Shown here: one piece after another, positions 23,641-35,264 of the stretch
Position numbering within the stretch: position 1 is the first letter of the stretch
Layout: every line of letters starts with the position of its first letter
Source: Nepenthes gracilis
Taxonomy: Eukaryota; Streptophyta; Magnoliopsida; Caryophyllales; Nepenthaceae
Length of the DNA: 64,000 nucleotides
Assembly: GCA_033239525.1 (NCBI GenBank)
Contig: BSYO01000014.1
Coordinates: forward strand, 19,018,021-19,082,020
Reading direction: 5' to 3'
Notes under the pieces: model-generated
The model's input: only the letters and a program-made list of their open reading frames with translations
Databases searched by the model: none
What the model was told of the DNA's origin: nothing
Position numbers and translations under genes: made by a program

Positions 23641-24796
23641 TGTTGGCCCAGAAAGGATTAGACAGATACGAATACTTTAAACTTATTAAGGCAAATGGCC
23701 AATTAGACGGCAAACACTCGGATACATAAAGAATGGGAGACGGAGAGAAAGAACGCATAGTTTTACGTGGAAAACCCTTCACAAATCGAAAGGAAAAAAT
23801 CATGAGATACAAAGTCCGTAATAAGTCCACTATGTGAAAATTGGTTACAAAGAACTCCTGAAATGGAGTATCCGTTACACACCCAACTGGACAAAGAAAA
23901 ACCTCTCTAGAGTAAATAAGGGAACACTCCTTTTCACTCTCTATTTTTCTTCTTTCCTTCCTCACTGGTGGTACACTCATCTTTTTTTCTTTCACCCTCC
24001 TGGACTTTACTGCCGTGAGCTTTCCTCTGGAGACTTGACCGTCTCCCTTCTCTTATAGCTTCCGATCACTTGTGTCATATCTTGTGTGTCACCTTCATTG
24101 CATGCCTAACATGCATATTTATAAGGATCCTGCCTGGAAACCATCTACCAATAGGTAGGTTGCTTGTGGATAATCGCCTGTCACCAGCTCTGCAACTTAC
24201 CACCAATTTTTTCCACTAACTTTGCAACCTACCATCTACCAGACGACGCACGCCTGCAGTTCTGCAACCTGCTCTACAAAACCAACTGCTTGCTACGTCA
24301 GCTGCCACCATGTTCTCGGTCCTTGCTACCCTCAAGTCTAAGGACCATCAGCCGTTCTCTGTGCCCTTGGTCATCACAGAGTTCTCGGGTGTTCCTTGAT
24401 GTCTTCAGGTAATAACGACCTCAGACATTATCCTATCTCCTCGGTCGTTACTATGCAACCCATGTCCTCGAGTGTTTCCATACCAGTAAACTAATCGGTA
24501 AATTCTGTGCGCTTCATCAGTCGGCCTTTTGCCTCCTTGGCCATCAGCGCACTATCAGCCGTCTGTGCACCTTGGCCTTTTGCCTTCTTGTCCGTCCACA
24601 CACCTTGGCCCTCTGTGCTCTTTGGCCGTCCGTTTTACTGCCCATTCGACTCCACAAAGTCCTCATCCCTTTGTGGCAAAAAGTCCTCGAGCCTTTCTAC
24701 TGTAGCCATTCTACAGCACTCCACGCAAGTCCCATGCAGTATCCGATGACGTCTCCAATTTGTTGAGCACCCACAAGGAAATGACCAGACCCAACA
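23641..24796 (-). repeat. 3' LTR of element E
   Basis: Begins TGTTGGCCCAG and ends CCCAACA, 1156 bp. Contains repeated GGCC-rich motifs around 24500-24660 that are also in the partner LTR (around 27200-27340). Confidence 0.88.
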
Positions 24797-25149
24797 AACT
24801 TTCCCTCGCGACCTTGTGGGGGAAAACCTTCGTCATTTTCTAGCGACCGTCATCTGCTGCCTTCCGACAGCTTCCCCTTAATTGGGACTCTAGCATTAGC
24901 CTCCGCAAGCCTAAATGACACCTTCCTCTGTTCTATTGAGTTTGGAGTAATTCCACTCCCCTTCAGCTCCTTTACTGCAGACGTATCATTCTTCATTACA
25001 CTCCACTTTGGCAACCTCATCCTACCACTTTGACCAATACCTCTTTGGTCACCTTTACATTTTTCTTGGCAACACAGGCCTTCATCAAGTACTGTCCTGA
25101 TCTCCTGCTTCCCCTTACCATAAATGAGACGCCTTTGGTGAGCTTCCAC
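24797..25149 (-). pseudogene. Novel C-terminal tail of element E
   Basis: Minus-strand frame ending at 24850, with LPKWSVMKNDTSAVKELKGS, then NSIEQRKVSFRLAEANARVP and a stop. In autonomous Copia elements the integrase zinc-binding region would be here. The same tail is readable in element H (36400-36560), including KELKGS/KEKLKGS and QRKVSFRLAEA/WKKVSFKLVEA, also followed by a stop, about 60-70 bases and the polypurine tract. Function unknown. One frameshift separates it from the protease frame. Confidence 0.65.
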
Positions 25150-25383
25150 TGGCCGCCACTAAACCTCGTCTTGAAACCTTCCTTATCAAGCTTCTCGATT
25201 GAAACCACATTCAACCTCAAATCTGGGGCATGTTGCATGCCCTTCACCACGAGCTTGTTCTTGTTGGTTGTCGGCACTGTTACCCATCTTCAATACTCCG
25301 TGGCCAACGGGCGTATAGCTCGTGAAGTGGGACTTCATTGGTGTCGCATGGTGTGAGGCCCCATTGTCCATCACCCAACTCAT
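25017..25383 (-). pseudogene. Protease region of element E
   Basis: The frame at 25383-25186 starts MSWVMDNGASHHATPMKSHF, which corresponds to the Copia aspartic protease active site (D-S/T-G-A). The serine or threonine is Asn here, so the triad reads D-N-G. A second frame at 25277-25017 continues with LVVKGMQHAPDLRLNVVS, the segment after the protease. The shift between frames shows decay. Confidence 0.75.
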
Positions 25384-25389
25384 CTAATG

Positions 25390-26280
25390 GCATGGCCGGC
25401 TCTATACTTCTCCTGTGTAGACAACAAGGAGGTTTCTATAGAAAGCTATAGTCTCCTGATCATTATGATGATTAGGTCTCTCCACATGATTGCTTCTGTC
25501 CTCCTACTTTCTCTACGAACAGTCCCTCTTTATGTGGTTTTTCTTACCACAAAAGAAGCACATCATCTTCTCAAGTTAGCTCCGACTGTTGCTCATCTCC
25601 ATTTTGCCACGTCCATCTTGTTCCCTCAATCTTCCTCATCCCCGAATGCTGGTTGTCATTAGCAAATTCGGCCGAGAGCTTGAGGCCTCACCGCTTTTCC
25701 TCCACCTTGACCCGTTCATAAGTAGGGAAGTTATGACCCTGACCAGTCTCAGCGTGTCTTTCCCGAACAGCAATGTTATGATAATATAATCGTACGAGGC
25801 CGGCAAGGACGTCAGCAACACTAACACTTTATCTTCTGCCTTGATCTCCTCACCAAGGGCCGACATCTACGTTACTAATTAGTTAAACTCGTCCAAGTAC
25901 TTCTCAAAGCACTCTCCTTCAGACAACCACAGACCATAGAACTGCTTCTTCACAAGCAGTTTGGTTGTTAAGGACTTAGACTTATACCAACTCTCAAATT
26001 TCTCTCAGAGCTTCACTAGATCTGACAGATCGAGGACCTCCTACAGTGTTATTTGCCAAATGAAATTAAATAGTACAGTTGGCAAGATCCCTCCTATCTT
26101 GCTACTCGTCCTCGGTTAGGTTATCTAGCTTCTCCTCCCTTTTTTAAAGAGGTTTTACCGTTCATTCCCTGGTCAAAATATTCCTTACCCTTTCCTACTA
26201 AAAGATAAAATTATTTTACCATTGAAGTACTCCACACTGAACGACATATTCTTCACCGACGACGCTATCCAAACAATGGT
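25390..26280 (-). pseudogene. Gag of element E
   Basis: Decayed minus-strand gag. The best frame (25866-25636) reads MSALGEEIKAEDKVLVLLTS, then PASYDYIIITLLFGKDTLRL, collinear with residues 138-177 of the element A polyprotein. Upstream pieces (about 25900-26250) match the capsid N-terminus. Several stops and shifts. Confidence 0.75.
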
Positions 26281-26291
26281 TCACAACCTAT

Positions 26292-26302
26292 CTCTGATAC
26301 CA
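26292..26302 (-). promoter_or_regulatory. tRNA-Met primer-binding site, element E
   Basis: TGGTATCAGAG on the minus strand, two bases from the 5' LTR. Confidence 0.85.
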
Positions 26303-26304
26303 CT

Positions 26305-27504
26305 TGTTAGTCCAGAAAAGATTGGAAAAATACGAACACTACAAACTTATTAAGACAAACGGCCAGTTAGACAGTAAACACTTGGACACACCCAAAATGG
26401 GAGACAGAGAGGAAGAACACACAATTTTATGTAAAAAATTTTTCACAAATCGAAGGGAAAAAAAATGTGACATAAAGTTCACAACAAGTCCACTATGTGA
26501 AAATTGGTTATAAAGAACCCCTGAGATGGGGTACCTGCTACACACCCAGCTGGACAAAGAAAAACCTCTCCAGAGTAAATAAGGAAACTCTTCTTCTTTT
26601 CACTCTCTGTTTTTTTCTCTCCTTCCTCACTGGTGGTGCACTCCTCTCCTTTTCTTTCACCATCCTGGACTTCACTGCCGTGCGCTTTCCTCTAGAGACT
26701 TAACCGCCTCCCTTCTCTCACAGCTTCTGGTCACTTGGGTTGTGTTTTGTGTGTCACCTTCACCGCATGCCCACCATGCATATTTATGAGGATCCCGCCT
26801 AGAGACTATCTACCAATAAGTAGGTTGCTTGTGGATAATCGCCTGCCACCAACTCTATAACTTACCACCAACCTTGCCTACTAACTCTGCAACCTGCCAT
26901 CTGTACGGATGTCACACACCTACAGTTCTGCAACCTGCTTTGCAAAGCCTGCAAAGCCAATTGCTTACTACATCAGCTGCACGATGTCCTCAGTCCTTGC
27001 TACCCTTAAGTCCGTGAACCATCAGCCATTCTCTGTGCCCTTGGTCATCGTAGAGTTTTTGAGCGCTCCTTGATGTCTTCAAACAATAACAACGACCTCG
27101 GATATTATCTTATATCCTCGGTTGTTACTGTGCAACTCATGTTCTCGAGGGTTTTCATAACAGTAAACCAATCGGTAAATTTTGTGCGCTTCATCAGTCG
27201 GCCTTTTGCCTCATTGGCCGTCCGCACACTATCGGTCATTCGTGCACCTGCCTTTTGTCTTCTTGGCCGTCCGCGCACCTTAGCCTTTTGCCTTCTTGGC
27301 CATCCACGCACCTTGGCCATCCGCGTTCCTTGGCCGTTCGCTTTGCTGCCTGTCCGACTCCGCAAAGTCTTCCTCCCTTTGCTGCATAAAGTCTTCTAGT
27401 ATTTCAATTGCAGCAAGTTTGTAGCACTACACACAAGTCCTATGCGACCTCCAATGACGTCTCCAATTTGTTGAGTATCCATTAGAGAATGACTAGATCC
27501 AACA
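26305..27504 (-). repeat. 5' LTR of element E
   Basis: 1200-bp partner of 23641-24796, ending ATCCAACA beside the right CATAG duplication. Confidence 0.88.
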
Positions 27505-28145
27505 CATAGTGCTTGGGATGTTGTATGGTTGGTTGGAGCATAGATGCACATGAACCTTTATGGATTCTTTAGTAGATTATGGAGGCTTTCCTATGACTAA
27601 GTTGAAAGATCTCATAGCATTTGGGACTTCGTATGCTTAGCTAGAGCACGGGCAAATTGGAAACTCTATTGGTTCCTTGGTAGGTCAAATAGGCTTCCCA
27701 TGTGACCAAGGTTAGGGCCCTCATATCACTTAGGATTTTATTTACTTAGCTATAGCACAGTCGTAAGGGTATCTTTCCTGGCACCATGGCAGGTCGGGAA
27801 GACTTTGCTAGTAATTAAGTTTAGAGCTGTCAGAGTTTGGGACTTCATTTGCTTTGCTAGAGCACAAGCATTAGGACACATTTCTTTTACCTTGGCGGGT
27901 CAAGGAAGTTTTTCATGTCTAAGTTTAGGGTTCCCGAAACATCTAAATCTTGTCAACTTGTCCGAAGTGCAAGCGCATGGATACCTTTCTTAGTACATTG
28001 ATTGGTTTGGAAGGCTTCACTTGTGAAGGGTTTAGGTTCCTTATAGCACTCAGGACTTTGTCTGCTTGGCCAAATCATAGGCGCATAAGCAATTTTAGAT
28101 GAGGAAGCATCTCTAACCCACCTCTTGATTGCCCTTGACCTTCTT
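27505..28145 (+). repeat. Imperfect tandem repeat, period about 108 bp
   Basis: Six diverged units can be aligned by their shared start (CATAG-CTTGGGACTT-type), a middle GCTAGAGCACAAGC-like block, a CCTTGGCAGGTC-like block and an end AAGTTTAGGG. Unit starts are near 27505, 27613, 27722, 27831, 27935 and 28042, so spacings are 104-109 bp. The period equals 36 codons, but no open frame spans the units. Element E inserted at the start of the first unit. Origin unknown. Confidence 0.65.
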
Positions 28146-28906
28146 GGCAATGCATGAATTGGGGAATTTCATCTTCCTGTGAGGGATGCTCATCCTACAT
28201 AAGTTGATGTTGTAGACTAATGATAGGTCTACCACTATAAATGTTACAATTTTTTGTAAATGTCTTTGGATTGACCCACCCACCCACCGTCTGATTTTTG
28301 GGTCGGTGTGGCCTTTAATGTGAACTAGTTTACTATCAAGTTATATAATGGGCAATCAACCTACCTTAAATCTAGTTTGACTTGCTAAATATCTTGTATG
28401 TATCAAAATTAGGAGTATACATGTAATTTATATTATGAATAAAACTCTCATCAAAGTCAAAATATGAAAAGATTACATGAGACAAATTGTTGTTATCAAA
28501 TCGGAATGCATTTTTCTCCATCCTCTTTTTCTTATTGTGACTAGGCCTTCTTAGAGGGCAATTCTAGTTTTGGGCAGCTAGGCCTTCTGGAAGATTAGGT
28601 GGAGATCATGTTAATTACTCTCATTGCAACTCCATTGTGATGTGAGGTTGCTTTGAGAATGCATGCAATAGAATCATAGAAACTAACTGTAGGTGGAGTT
28701 TTTTATTTCTTCTATTAATGACATGTTAGCACAATGTAAGATCACTTTTATCAAAGCATGGACATCACACATTTAAGTCCTAACTCGTCCTTTTAGCAAA
28801 GTGGGGACGAGGCCACAAATATCAAACTTCTCCAAACTCCACAACATGGAGCCTTATACACCAGACGGTTTGGTGATTAAGAATGTCCAATAGTCATCCT
28901 TCTTAC
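28146..28906. other. Spacer without recognised gene
   Basis: No gene, RNA or repeat boundary could be supported before the H LTR starts. Confidence 0.4.
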
Positions 28907-29346
28907 TGTTGGGTTTTAGTTACTCCATTATGGGTACAATAACAAACAGATAGTTATTAAAAAGTTATGCGATATTTCTGTAAGGTGATATTTCTGTTTG
29001 TTATTATGGGTACAATAACAAATAGATAGTTATTAAAAAGTTACGCAATATTTCTGTAAGGCACGCAACTAGCGCCCAAGTGCCAAAGGTAGTGGCACCA
29101 GCATTTGAGGTGCACCCGAGGGCGCCCGAGGGGCCAATTCACTGAAGGGCACGCTCGAGGCATGCCTAAGGGTTGCTTGAGTGCCAATTATGGTGGCACT
29201 CGAATGTAGCTCACAATATAAAAACACGTGCTTTGCATTTTTAGAGTATTTTAAAATCAAATTTCACACAAGGAGTACCACATAAAGAGAAAGAAGGGAG
29301 AAAAGAGAGAAGAGGAAGAGGTTCGGCATTCGATTGAGGTTCGATT
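28907..29346 (+). repeat. 5' LTR of element H, first part
   Basis: Starts TGTTGGGTTTTAGTTACTCC. It contains a local duplication of about 70 bp (28927-28998 repeated at 28999-29060) that is absent from the other LTR. Its last bases, CGATT (29342-29346), are the target duplication of element A. Confidence 0.75.
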
Positions 29347-30063
29347 TGTTGGGAAAGAGCGGCGGAATACTTTCCCGATTCAATGAAGCAACAAAGAAGA
29401 GGAATAAAGAATGAACAATGAACACAAGATTTTACGTGGAAAACCCTTTTCAATCAAGGGAAAAATCACGGGACAATCAGTCCACTAAAACGTATTTCAC
29501 TATATGAGATTTAGGAGACAACAGTAGAGAACACAGAGAAATCGAAGAGCACCCTTCACCGTTTTTCTCTTCTTCTCTCATACATCAATCAAAAACCTAT
29601 TTCACGCACAGAAACTAGGTTTTTTCATCTTCCTATCACATATCACGTAAGGATAGAATTAATCCTTTCCTACAATAAGAATATTCCTGCCAGAAAAACC
29701 GCCTTCAGCGTAACTGCCTGAGATCACATATCTCCAAGAAATCTGCTGAGTTGGCATCGAACAGAATTTCTAAAACGTGCAGCCAGCTGTAGGCCGTTTG
29801 TGTTCTTTACGACCGGTCAACACTTCTGTTGACCGTCTTAGTAGTTGTCCTCCAGGATTCTCCAAAGAACCGGTTAACTTAACCTCCAAGACGGTTAACA
29901 TCGAACCGGCCATGTTAGCCGCCAATCCGGTCAACTCCCCATTGACCGTCTGAAGCCTTGCTCACCAATCCGGTCAACTTTTTGTTGACCGTCTGAGCCT
30001 TGCCCGCCAGACCGGTCTAGTTCTCAGTTTACTAGAACTTCTTCACGGGAGTGATCCCCAACA
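29347..30063 (-). repeat. 3' LTR of element A
   Basis: 717 bp, TGTTGGG to CCCAACA. Three inverted GGTCAAC/TTGACC pairs lie at 29812-29993. Confidence 0.95.
29812..29993. promoter_or_regulatory. Cluster of inverted W-box pairs in A LTR
   Basis: Three palindromic pairs in 180 bp: 29812-29837 (GGTCAAC...GTTGACC), 29927-29950 (GGTCAAC...ATTGACC) and 29971-29993 (GGTCAAC...GTTGACC). Two of them recur unchanged in the other LTR. TTGACC is the WRKY W-box core, so stress-responsive control is plausible but inferred. Confidence 0.5.
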
Positions 30064-30091
30064 AACTTCCCCTCACGACCGTGAGGAAGTT
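30064..30091 (-). promoter_or_regulatory. Polypurine tract in an inverted repeat
   Basis: The tract GAGGGGAAGTT (minus strand) abuts the 3' LTR. It lies within a 28-base imperfect palindrome whose arms AACTTCC and TCACG pair with GGAAGTT and CGTGA, leaving a 2-base bulge. The pol stop codon (30073-30075) is inside it. The same palindrome is present in element C at 58939-58966. Confidence 0.6.
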
Positions 30092-33000
30092 GGATCCATT
30101 AGCCCGGCTTTCTTGCAGCATACTTCATTCTTCCCTCTTGGTAGAATCTTAGTCATCATGTCTGCCCCATTGTCTTCAATATTGATCTTCTCCAGTGATA
30201 ACAGACCAGCCTCTAGCACGTCCCTTATCCAATGGTACCATACATCAATGTGCTTGGATCTCGAGTGAAATGAAGAGTTCTTACAGAGATGTATTGCACT
30301 TTGACTATCACAGAATACAGTGTACTTCTCCTGTTGAAGACCCAATTCTTGAACAAATTTCTTCATCCACAACATCTCCTTGCACGCCTCTGTAATTGCA
30401 ATATATTCGAACTCAGTTGTGGATAGAGCTACACACTTTTGTAGCTTGGATTGCCAAGAGACTGCTCCGCCCGCAAAGGTTACCAAATAACCCGATGTAG
30501 ATTTGCGTGAGTCAATATCTCCGGCCATATCCGCATCTGAATATCCCACCAACTATGGTTTGGCACTTCCAAGACATAAACACTTCTTGGTGGTTCCTCG
30601 AATGTATCGCATGATCCATTTAACTGCGGACCAGTGCTCCTTGCCCGGATTCGATAGAAAACGACTAACAGTCCCAACGGCATGAGCTATGTGCAGTGCA
30701 GTACATACCAGGGAATACATTAGACTTCCCACGTGAAGAGTAGGAAACGTCTTTCATGTATCTTTTCTCGTCATCTGAAGACGGACATTGACGAGTGCTC
30801 AATTTGTAATGATTTGCCAAGGGTGTGTTCACAGGCTTCGACTTGTTCATGTTGAATCGCTGAAGCACTTTCTCAAGGTAGTTTTCTTGAGACAACCACA
30901 ATCTTTTTGCCTTCCGATCGCGTACAATTCTAACTCCCAGAATTTGTTTCGCCGATCCAAGATCCTTCATGAAAAATGACCGTCCAAGCTGCTCCTTCAG
31001 CTTCTTTATCCGGTCAACATTTCGTCCAACTATTAACATGTCATCCACATATAAGAGAAGGATGACAAAATCATCATCAGCAAACCTCTGCACAAATACA
31101 CAGTGGTCACGAGTAGTCCGCCGGTATCCTTGGCCGGACATAACAGACTCGAACTTCTTGTACCACTGCCGAGGAGCTTGCTTTAAGCCATATAGACTTT
31201 TCTTCAAGCGGCTGCATGTTTGTTCCTTTCCTTTAGCCTCAAAACCTTCGGGCTGTTCCATATAAATCTCCTCCTCAAGTTCTCCATGGAGGAATGTAGT
31301 TCGGACATCCATTTGCTCCACCTCAAGGTCCTGGGCGGCAGCCAGGCCCAGTACCACTCGTATGGAGGACATTTTCACTACCGGAGCAAATATCTCATCA
31401 AAGTCAATTCCTTTTCGTTGTCCGAATCCTTTCACCACCAATCGAGCCTTGTATCTTGGCTCCTTGATGTTCTCGTCCGTTTTTACCCGAAAAACCCATT
31501 TGTTTTTCAGTGCTTTCTTCCCCTTGGGAAGTGTAACGAGATCAAAAGTATGGTTCTCATGAAGGGAACTCATATCATCCTTCATGGCCTCCAACCATTT
31601 CTCCTTGCCTTCTCTGTTCATAGCCTCTTCATAATCTTTAGGCTCACCGGCATCAGTCAGCATTACATATTCACTGGAGGACAGACGAATGGACGGTCGT
31701 CTATTTCGGGAGGATCGTCTAAGAGCGACTTCTTCGGCCGGCTGAGGCATGACTTCAGTCTGGTCATCGTCAGGCACCATGTCCTCTCGAGTATTTTCAA
31801 CTGCCTCATAACCTCCAGTCCGGTCAACTGTTTGTTGACCGTCTGAATCAGTTTCTGATACAGGACGGACATCTTCAATACTCACTTTGTCCGTCTGTTT
31901 ATCATTACAATTTGCAACTTCTCGCTGATATGTCTCGATCGTCTCATTCTCAGCAAATGTGACATCTCTTGACCGGACCGGTTTCCTAGTAACAGGGTCA
32001 TAAAATCTGTAACCCAGTTCGTCCTCTCCATAGCCCAGAAAGACGCATTGCATCATCTTTGGCTCCAGTTTCGTCCTTTCATCTCTTGGAATGTGTACGA
32101 ACGCTTTACATCCGAACACTCGCAAATGATCATAGGACGGTTCTACACCTGTCCATATCTTTTCTACCACTTCACCCATCAGTGGCTTGCTTGGCGACCT
32201 GTTGATAATGTAAGCCGCCGTCCGGAGTGCTTCTGCCCAAAATGATGCCTTCAGTTTTGCTTCAGAGAGCATACAACGTACTCTTTCTAAAAGCGTACAA
32301 TTCATCCGTTCGGCCACTCCATTCAACTGTGGAGTCTTTGGTGGTATTTTCTGATGCCTAATACCATGCAACCGGCAGTAGGCATCAAAAGGCCCCAAGT
32401 ATTCGCTGCCGTTATCACTACGGACAGCCTTCAGCTTCTTCCCTGTCTGACGCTCCACAAGAGCATAAAACTGTTCAAAAATACTAAGGACCTGATCCTT
32501 GGTCTTTAGTGGGTAAACCCACAACTTTCTTGAACAGTCGTCAATAAAGGAAACAAAATACTGAGCACCACCGATTGATTTTTCTTTGAACGGACCACAC
32601 ACGTCTGTGTGAACAAGCTCTAAGAGCTCCGCCTTTGGGCCGGAAGAGTCTCCATGAAATGAGACTCTCCTTTGTTTGCCAGCCAGGCAATGAGGACACG
32701 TTTTTATCCCGTCGTCTTTAGTTCCTTTGATTAGGCCCTTCCTGGCCAAGTAGGACAAACCCTTTTCGCTCATGTGGCCCAACCTCCTGTGCCACAAATC
32801 CTCTGTCTCCTTACAGATTGCAGCATTTACATCTCCGGCCATGGCACGGACCTCCATCACATACAGACCGGAGCACTTTTTCCCTCTCGCTGCAACAAAA
32901 GACCCTCTGGTCAACTTCCATTCACCTTCACAGAAGGTGTTGCAATAGCCCTCATCATCTAGCCGACTGGCAGAGATGACATTCAGACGAATGTCAGGAA

Positions 33001-34081
33001 CGTGATGCACATCCTTCAACAATAGCTTCGTGCCATTATTTGTGACCAAAATAATATCTCCTCTGCCTACAATAGGGGAAATTCCTTTGTTACCCATCCT
33101 AATTACTCCCAAATCTCCTGAAGTATAGGATGTATATAATTCCTTCCGAGACGTGACATGTAGAGTAGCACCCGAATCAATCACCCATCCAAATTCCAGA
33201 TCTGTCAAGTTTGCCACCTCTCCTTGACACGTCAACAGGAGATCACCACTTGTGACTATTGAGACGGAGGACGTATCCTCGCCGTGTCCTTTGTCACTTT
33301 TCTCCTTCTCTGCATTTTCTCGCTTCCATTTGAAGCAATGCTTCTTAATGTGGCCCTTTTTGCCACAATGATGGCATTCCAAATTTTGGTATCTGGAACG
33401 TGATTTGCTGCGACTCTTTTCTCCCGATTTCTGGTGGCAACCTTTGCTTCTTCCCCTGGATTCGGTCACCAGGACCTCAGAATGAGAAGATAATGAGGTT
33501 CCTTGCGACCTCCTGGACTCATTCATGAGCAGTGAGGCAATGACCTCATCCAACCTCAAAGTGTCCTTGCCAAACAGCAGAGTTGTAACAATATGGTCAT
33601 AGGAGGCCGGTAGTGAAGCCAACAGGACCAGCGCCTTGTCCTCCTCCTCTATCTCTTCATCAAGCGCAGACATCTGCGTCAATATCCGATTAAACTCATC
33701 CAAGTGTTTCTCGAAACTCCCTCCTTCAGATAGCCGTAGGCCATAAAACTGCTTCTTCACGTGTAGTCTGGTTGTCAGTGATTTGGACTTGTAACGACTT
33801 TCTAACTTCTCCCAAACCTCTGTCGGATCAGTTAAGCCAAGGACTTCTTGGAGAGTGTTGTCTGCCAGACACAGTTTGATGGTGCAGTTTGTAAAATCTC
33901 TCTTGTCTTGCCATTCATCGTCAGTCAGATTTTCAGGTTTCTCGTCCTTCTTCTTCAGTGCCTTCACTGTCCCTTCCCTCGTCAGAATATTCTTCACCCT
34001 CTCTTGCCAGAGGATAAAGTTTCCCTGCCCGTTAAACTGTTCAATGTTGAACGGCAGATTTTTCGACAACGAAGATGCCAT
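30073..34081 (-). pseudogene. Gag-Pol polyprotein of element A, two lesions
   Basis: The ATG at 34079-34081 opens 1138 codons to 30665. Domains: capsid-like gag (1-230); zinc knuckle C236-C239-H244-C249; aspartic protease D302-S-G; integrase HHCC zinc site H431, H436, C462, C465; integrase core D493, D556, E591; RT with D925 and YVDDM at 1011-1015. A frameshift near 30731-30735 ends this frame early. In the other frame a TAG at 30553-30555 precedes the RNase H part (YSDADMAGD, CVALSTTEFEYIAI), which stops at 30073. All catalytic residues I can check are intact, so it is a recently disabled copy. The product would package RNA and make and integrate cDNA. Confidence 0.93.
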
Positions 34082-34104
34082 TGAAAATAAAGTTTACAAC
34101 CTGT

Positions 34105-34115
34105 CTCTGATACCA
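34105..34115 (-). promoter_or_regulatory. tRNA-Met primer-binding site, element A
   Basis: TGGTATCAGAG on the minus strand, two bases from the 5' LTR, complementary to initiator tRNA-Met. Confidence 0.9.
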
Positions 34116-34117
34116 CT

Positions 34118-34835
34118 TGTTGGGAAAGAGCGGCGGAATACTTTCCCGATTCAATGAAGCAACAAAGAAGAGGAATCAAGAATGAACAATGAACACAAGA
34201 TTTTACGTGGAAAACCCTTTTCAATCAAGAGAAAAACCACGGGACAATCAGTCCACTGAAACGTATTTCACTATATGAGATTTAGGAGACAACAGTAGAG
34301 AACACAGAGAAATCGAAGAGCACTCCTCCACCGTTTTTCTCTTCTTCTCTCATACATCAATCAAAAACCTATTTCACGCACAGAAACTAGGTTTTTTCAT
34401 CTTCCTATCACATATCACGTAAGGATAGAATTAATCCTTTCCTACAATAAGAATATTCCTGCCAGAAAAACCGCCTTCAGCGTAACTGCCTGAGATCACA
34501 TATCTCCAAGAAATCTGCTGAGTTGGCATCGAATAGAATTTCCAAAACGTGCAGCCAGCTGTAGGCCGTCTGTGTTCTTTACGATCGGTCAACACTTCTG
34601 TTGACCGTCTTAGTAGTTGTCATCTAGGATTCTCCAAAGAACCGGTTAACTTAACCTCCAAGACGGTTAACATCGAACCGGCCATGTTAGCCGCCAATCC
34701 GGTCAACTCCCCATTGACCGTCTGAAGCCTTGCTCACCAATCCGATCAACTTTTCGTTGACCGTCTGAGCCTTGCCCGCCAGACCGGTCTAGTTCTCAGT
34801 TTACTAGAACTTCTTCATGGGAGTGATCCCCAACA
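34118..34835 (-). repeat. 5' LTR of element A
   Basis: 718-bp partner of 29347-30063. Two W-box pairs are retained (34584-34609 and 34699-34722). In the third pair (34742-34765) one arm is mutated to GATCAAC. Confidence 0.95.
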
Positions 34836-34840
34836 CGATT

Positions 34841-35220
34841 TAAGCTTTATCTTTTGCCAAGGTCGAGTACGTTATTCCAGAGCGATTTTCTAAAATACAT
34901 TTTTGTTGGGTTGCTCTTATTTCTTATTGTACCATTTCTTGTGGATTGTTAGGTGTATTGAGAGACTGTAATCAATAATTCTTCGCTTGGAATTATAGTG
35001 AAAGGATTTTAAAGATAATTACTTATAACCGATACTTTTATAGTAGATTTGTTTAGAATTTATCATATTATTTTTTCTTAGTTGAAAAAGATTTTTCACA
35101 TTAAAAATGTTATACAATATTGTATTTTTCATACTCACGAGTTTGGTAGCTGACATTGACAAGAGATTTGGATTTTATTCCGCTACGTCGGGTTGCGTGT
35201 ATTCAGATTAAATCCCAATA
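34841..35220 (+). repeat. 5' LTR of element H, second part
   Basis: Continues the H LTR after element A. It matches 36985-37365 (AAGGT-GAGTACGTTATTCCAGAG region, TTGTGGATTGTTAGGTGTATTG region) and ends CCCAATA, followed by a degenerate primer-binding site (35222-35233). Confidence 0.75.
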
Positions 35221-35264
35221 AGTAATATCAAAGAAATGCTATAAAGCTATAATTTGATGGTATC

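Larger units (their letters stand above)
23641..27504 (-). mobile_element. Copia-derived gag-protease element E
   Basis: Long LTRs (23641-24796 and 26305-27504) are flanked by a perfect duplication CATAG (23636-23640 and 27505-27509). The interior is only 1508 bp. It holds, on the minus strand, gag, an aspartic protease motif and a short tail, then a stop and a polypurine tract. Integrase, RT and RNase H are absent. Element H has the same architecture and an alignable tail, so this is not a random deletion. It would need enzymes from an autonomous Copia. Comparable gag-only plant elements have been called TR-GAG. Frameshifts make it inactive now. Confidence 0.88.
29347..34835 (-). mobile_element. 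Young Ty1/Copia retrotransposon A, nearly intact
   Basis: Full-length 5489-bp element with LTRs 29347-30063 and 34118-34835, ends TGTTGGG...CCCAACA and a perfect CGATT duplication (29342-29346 and 34836-34840). By eye the LTRs differ at about 16 bases plus one indel, roughly 2 percent. That makes it the youngest insertion here. It has an initiator-Met primer site, a polypurine tract and one long gag-pol frame broken by one frameshift and one stop. Domain order (protease, integrase, RT, RNase H) and motifs are Copia, closest in type to the Tork/Tnt1 group. It is nested in the left LTR of H. Confidence 0.96.

Noticed and set aside
27505..28145. Considered a CRISPR-like or repeat-protein array
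   Set aside because: Units are contiguous, about 108 bp and highly diverged, with no constant repeat plus variable spacer. The host is a plant, and all frames contain stops.
31220..31846. 208-codon plus-strand frame opposite element A pol
   Set aside because: It is the antisense shadow of a well-supported polyprotein with no motif of its own.
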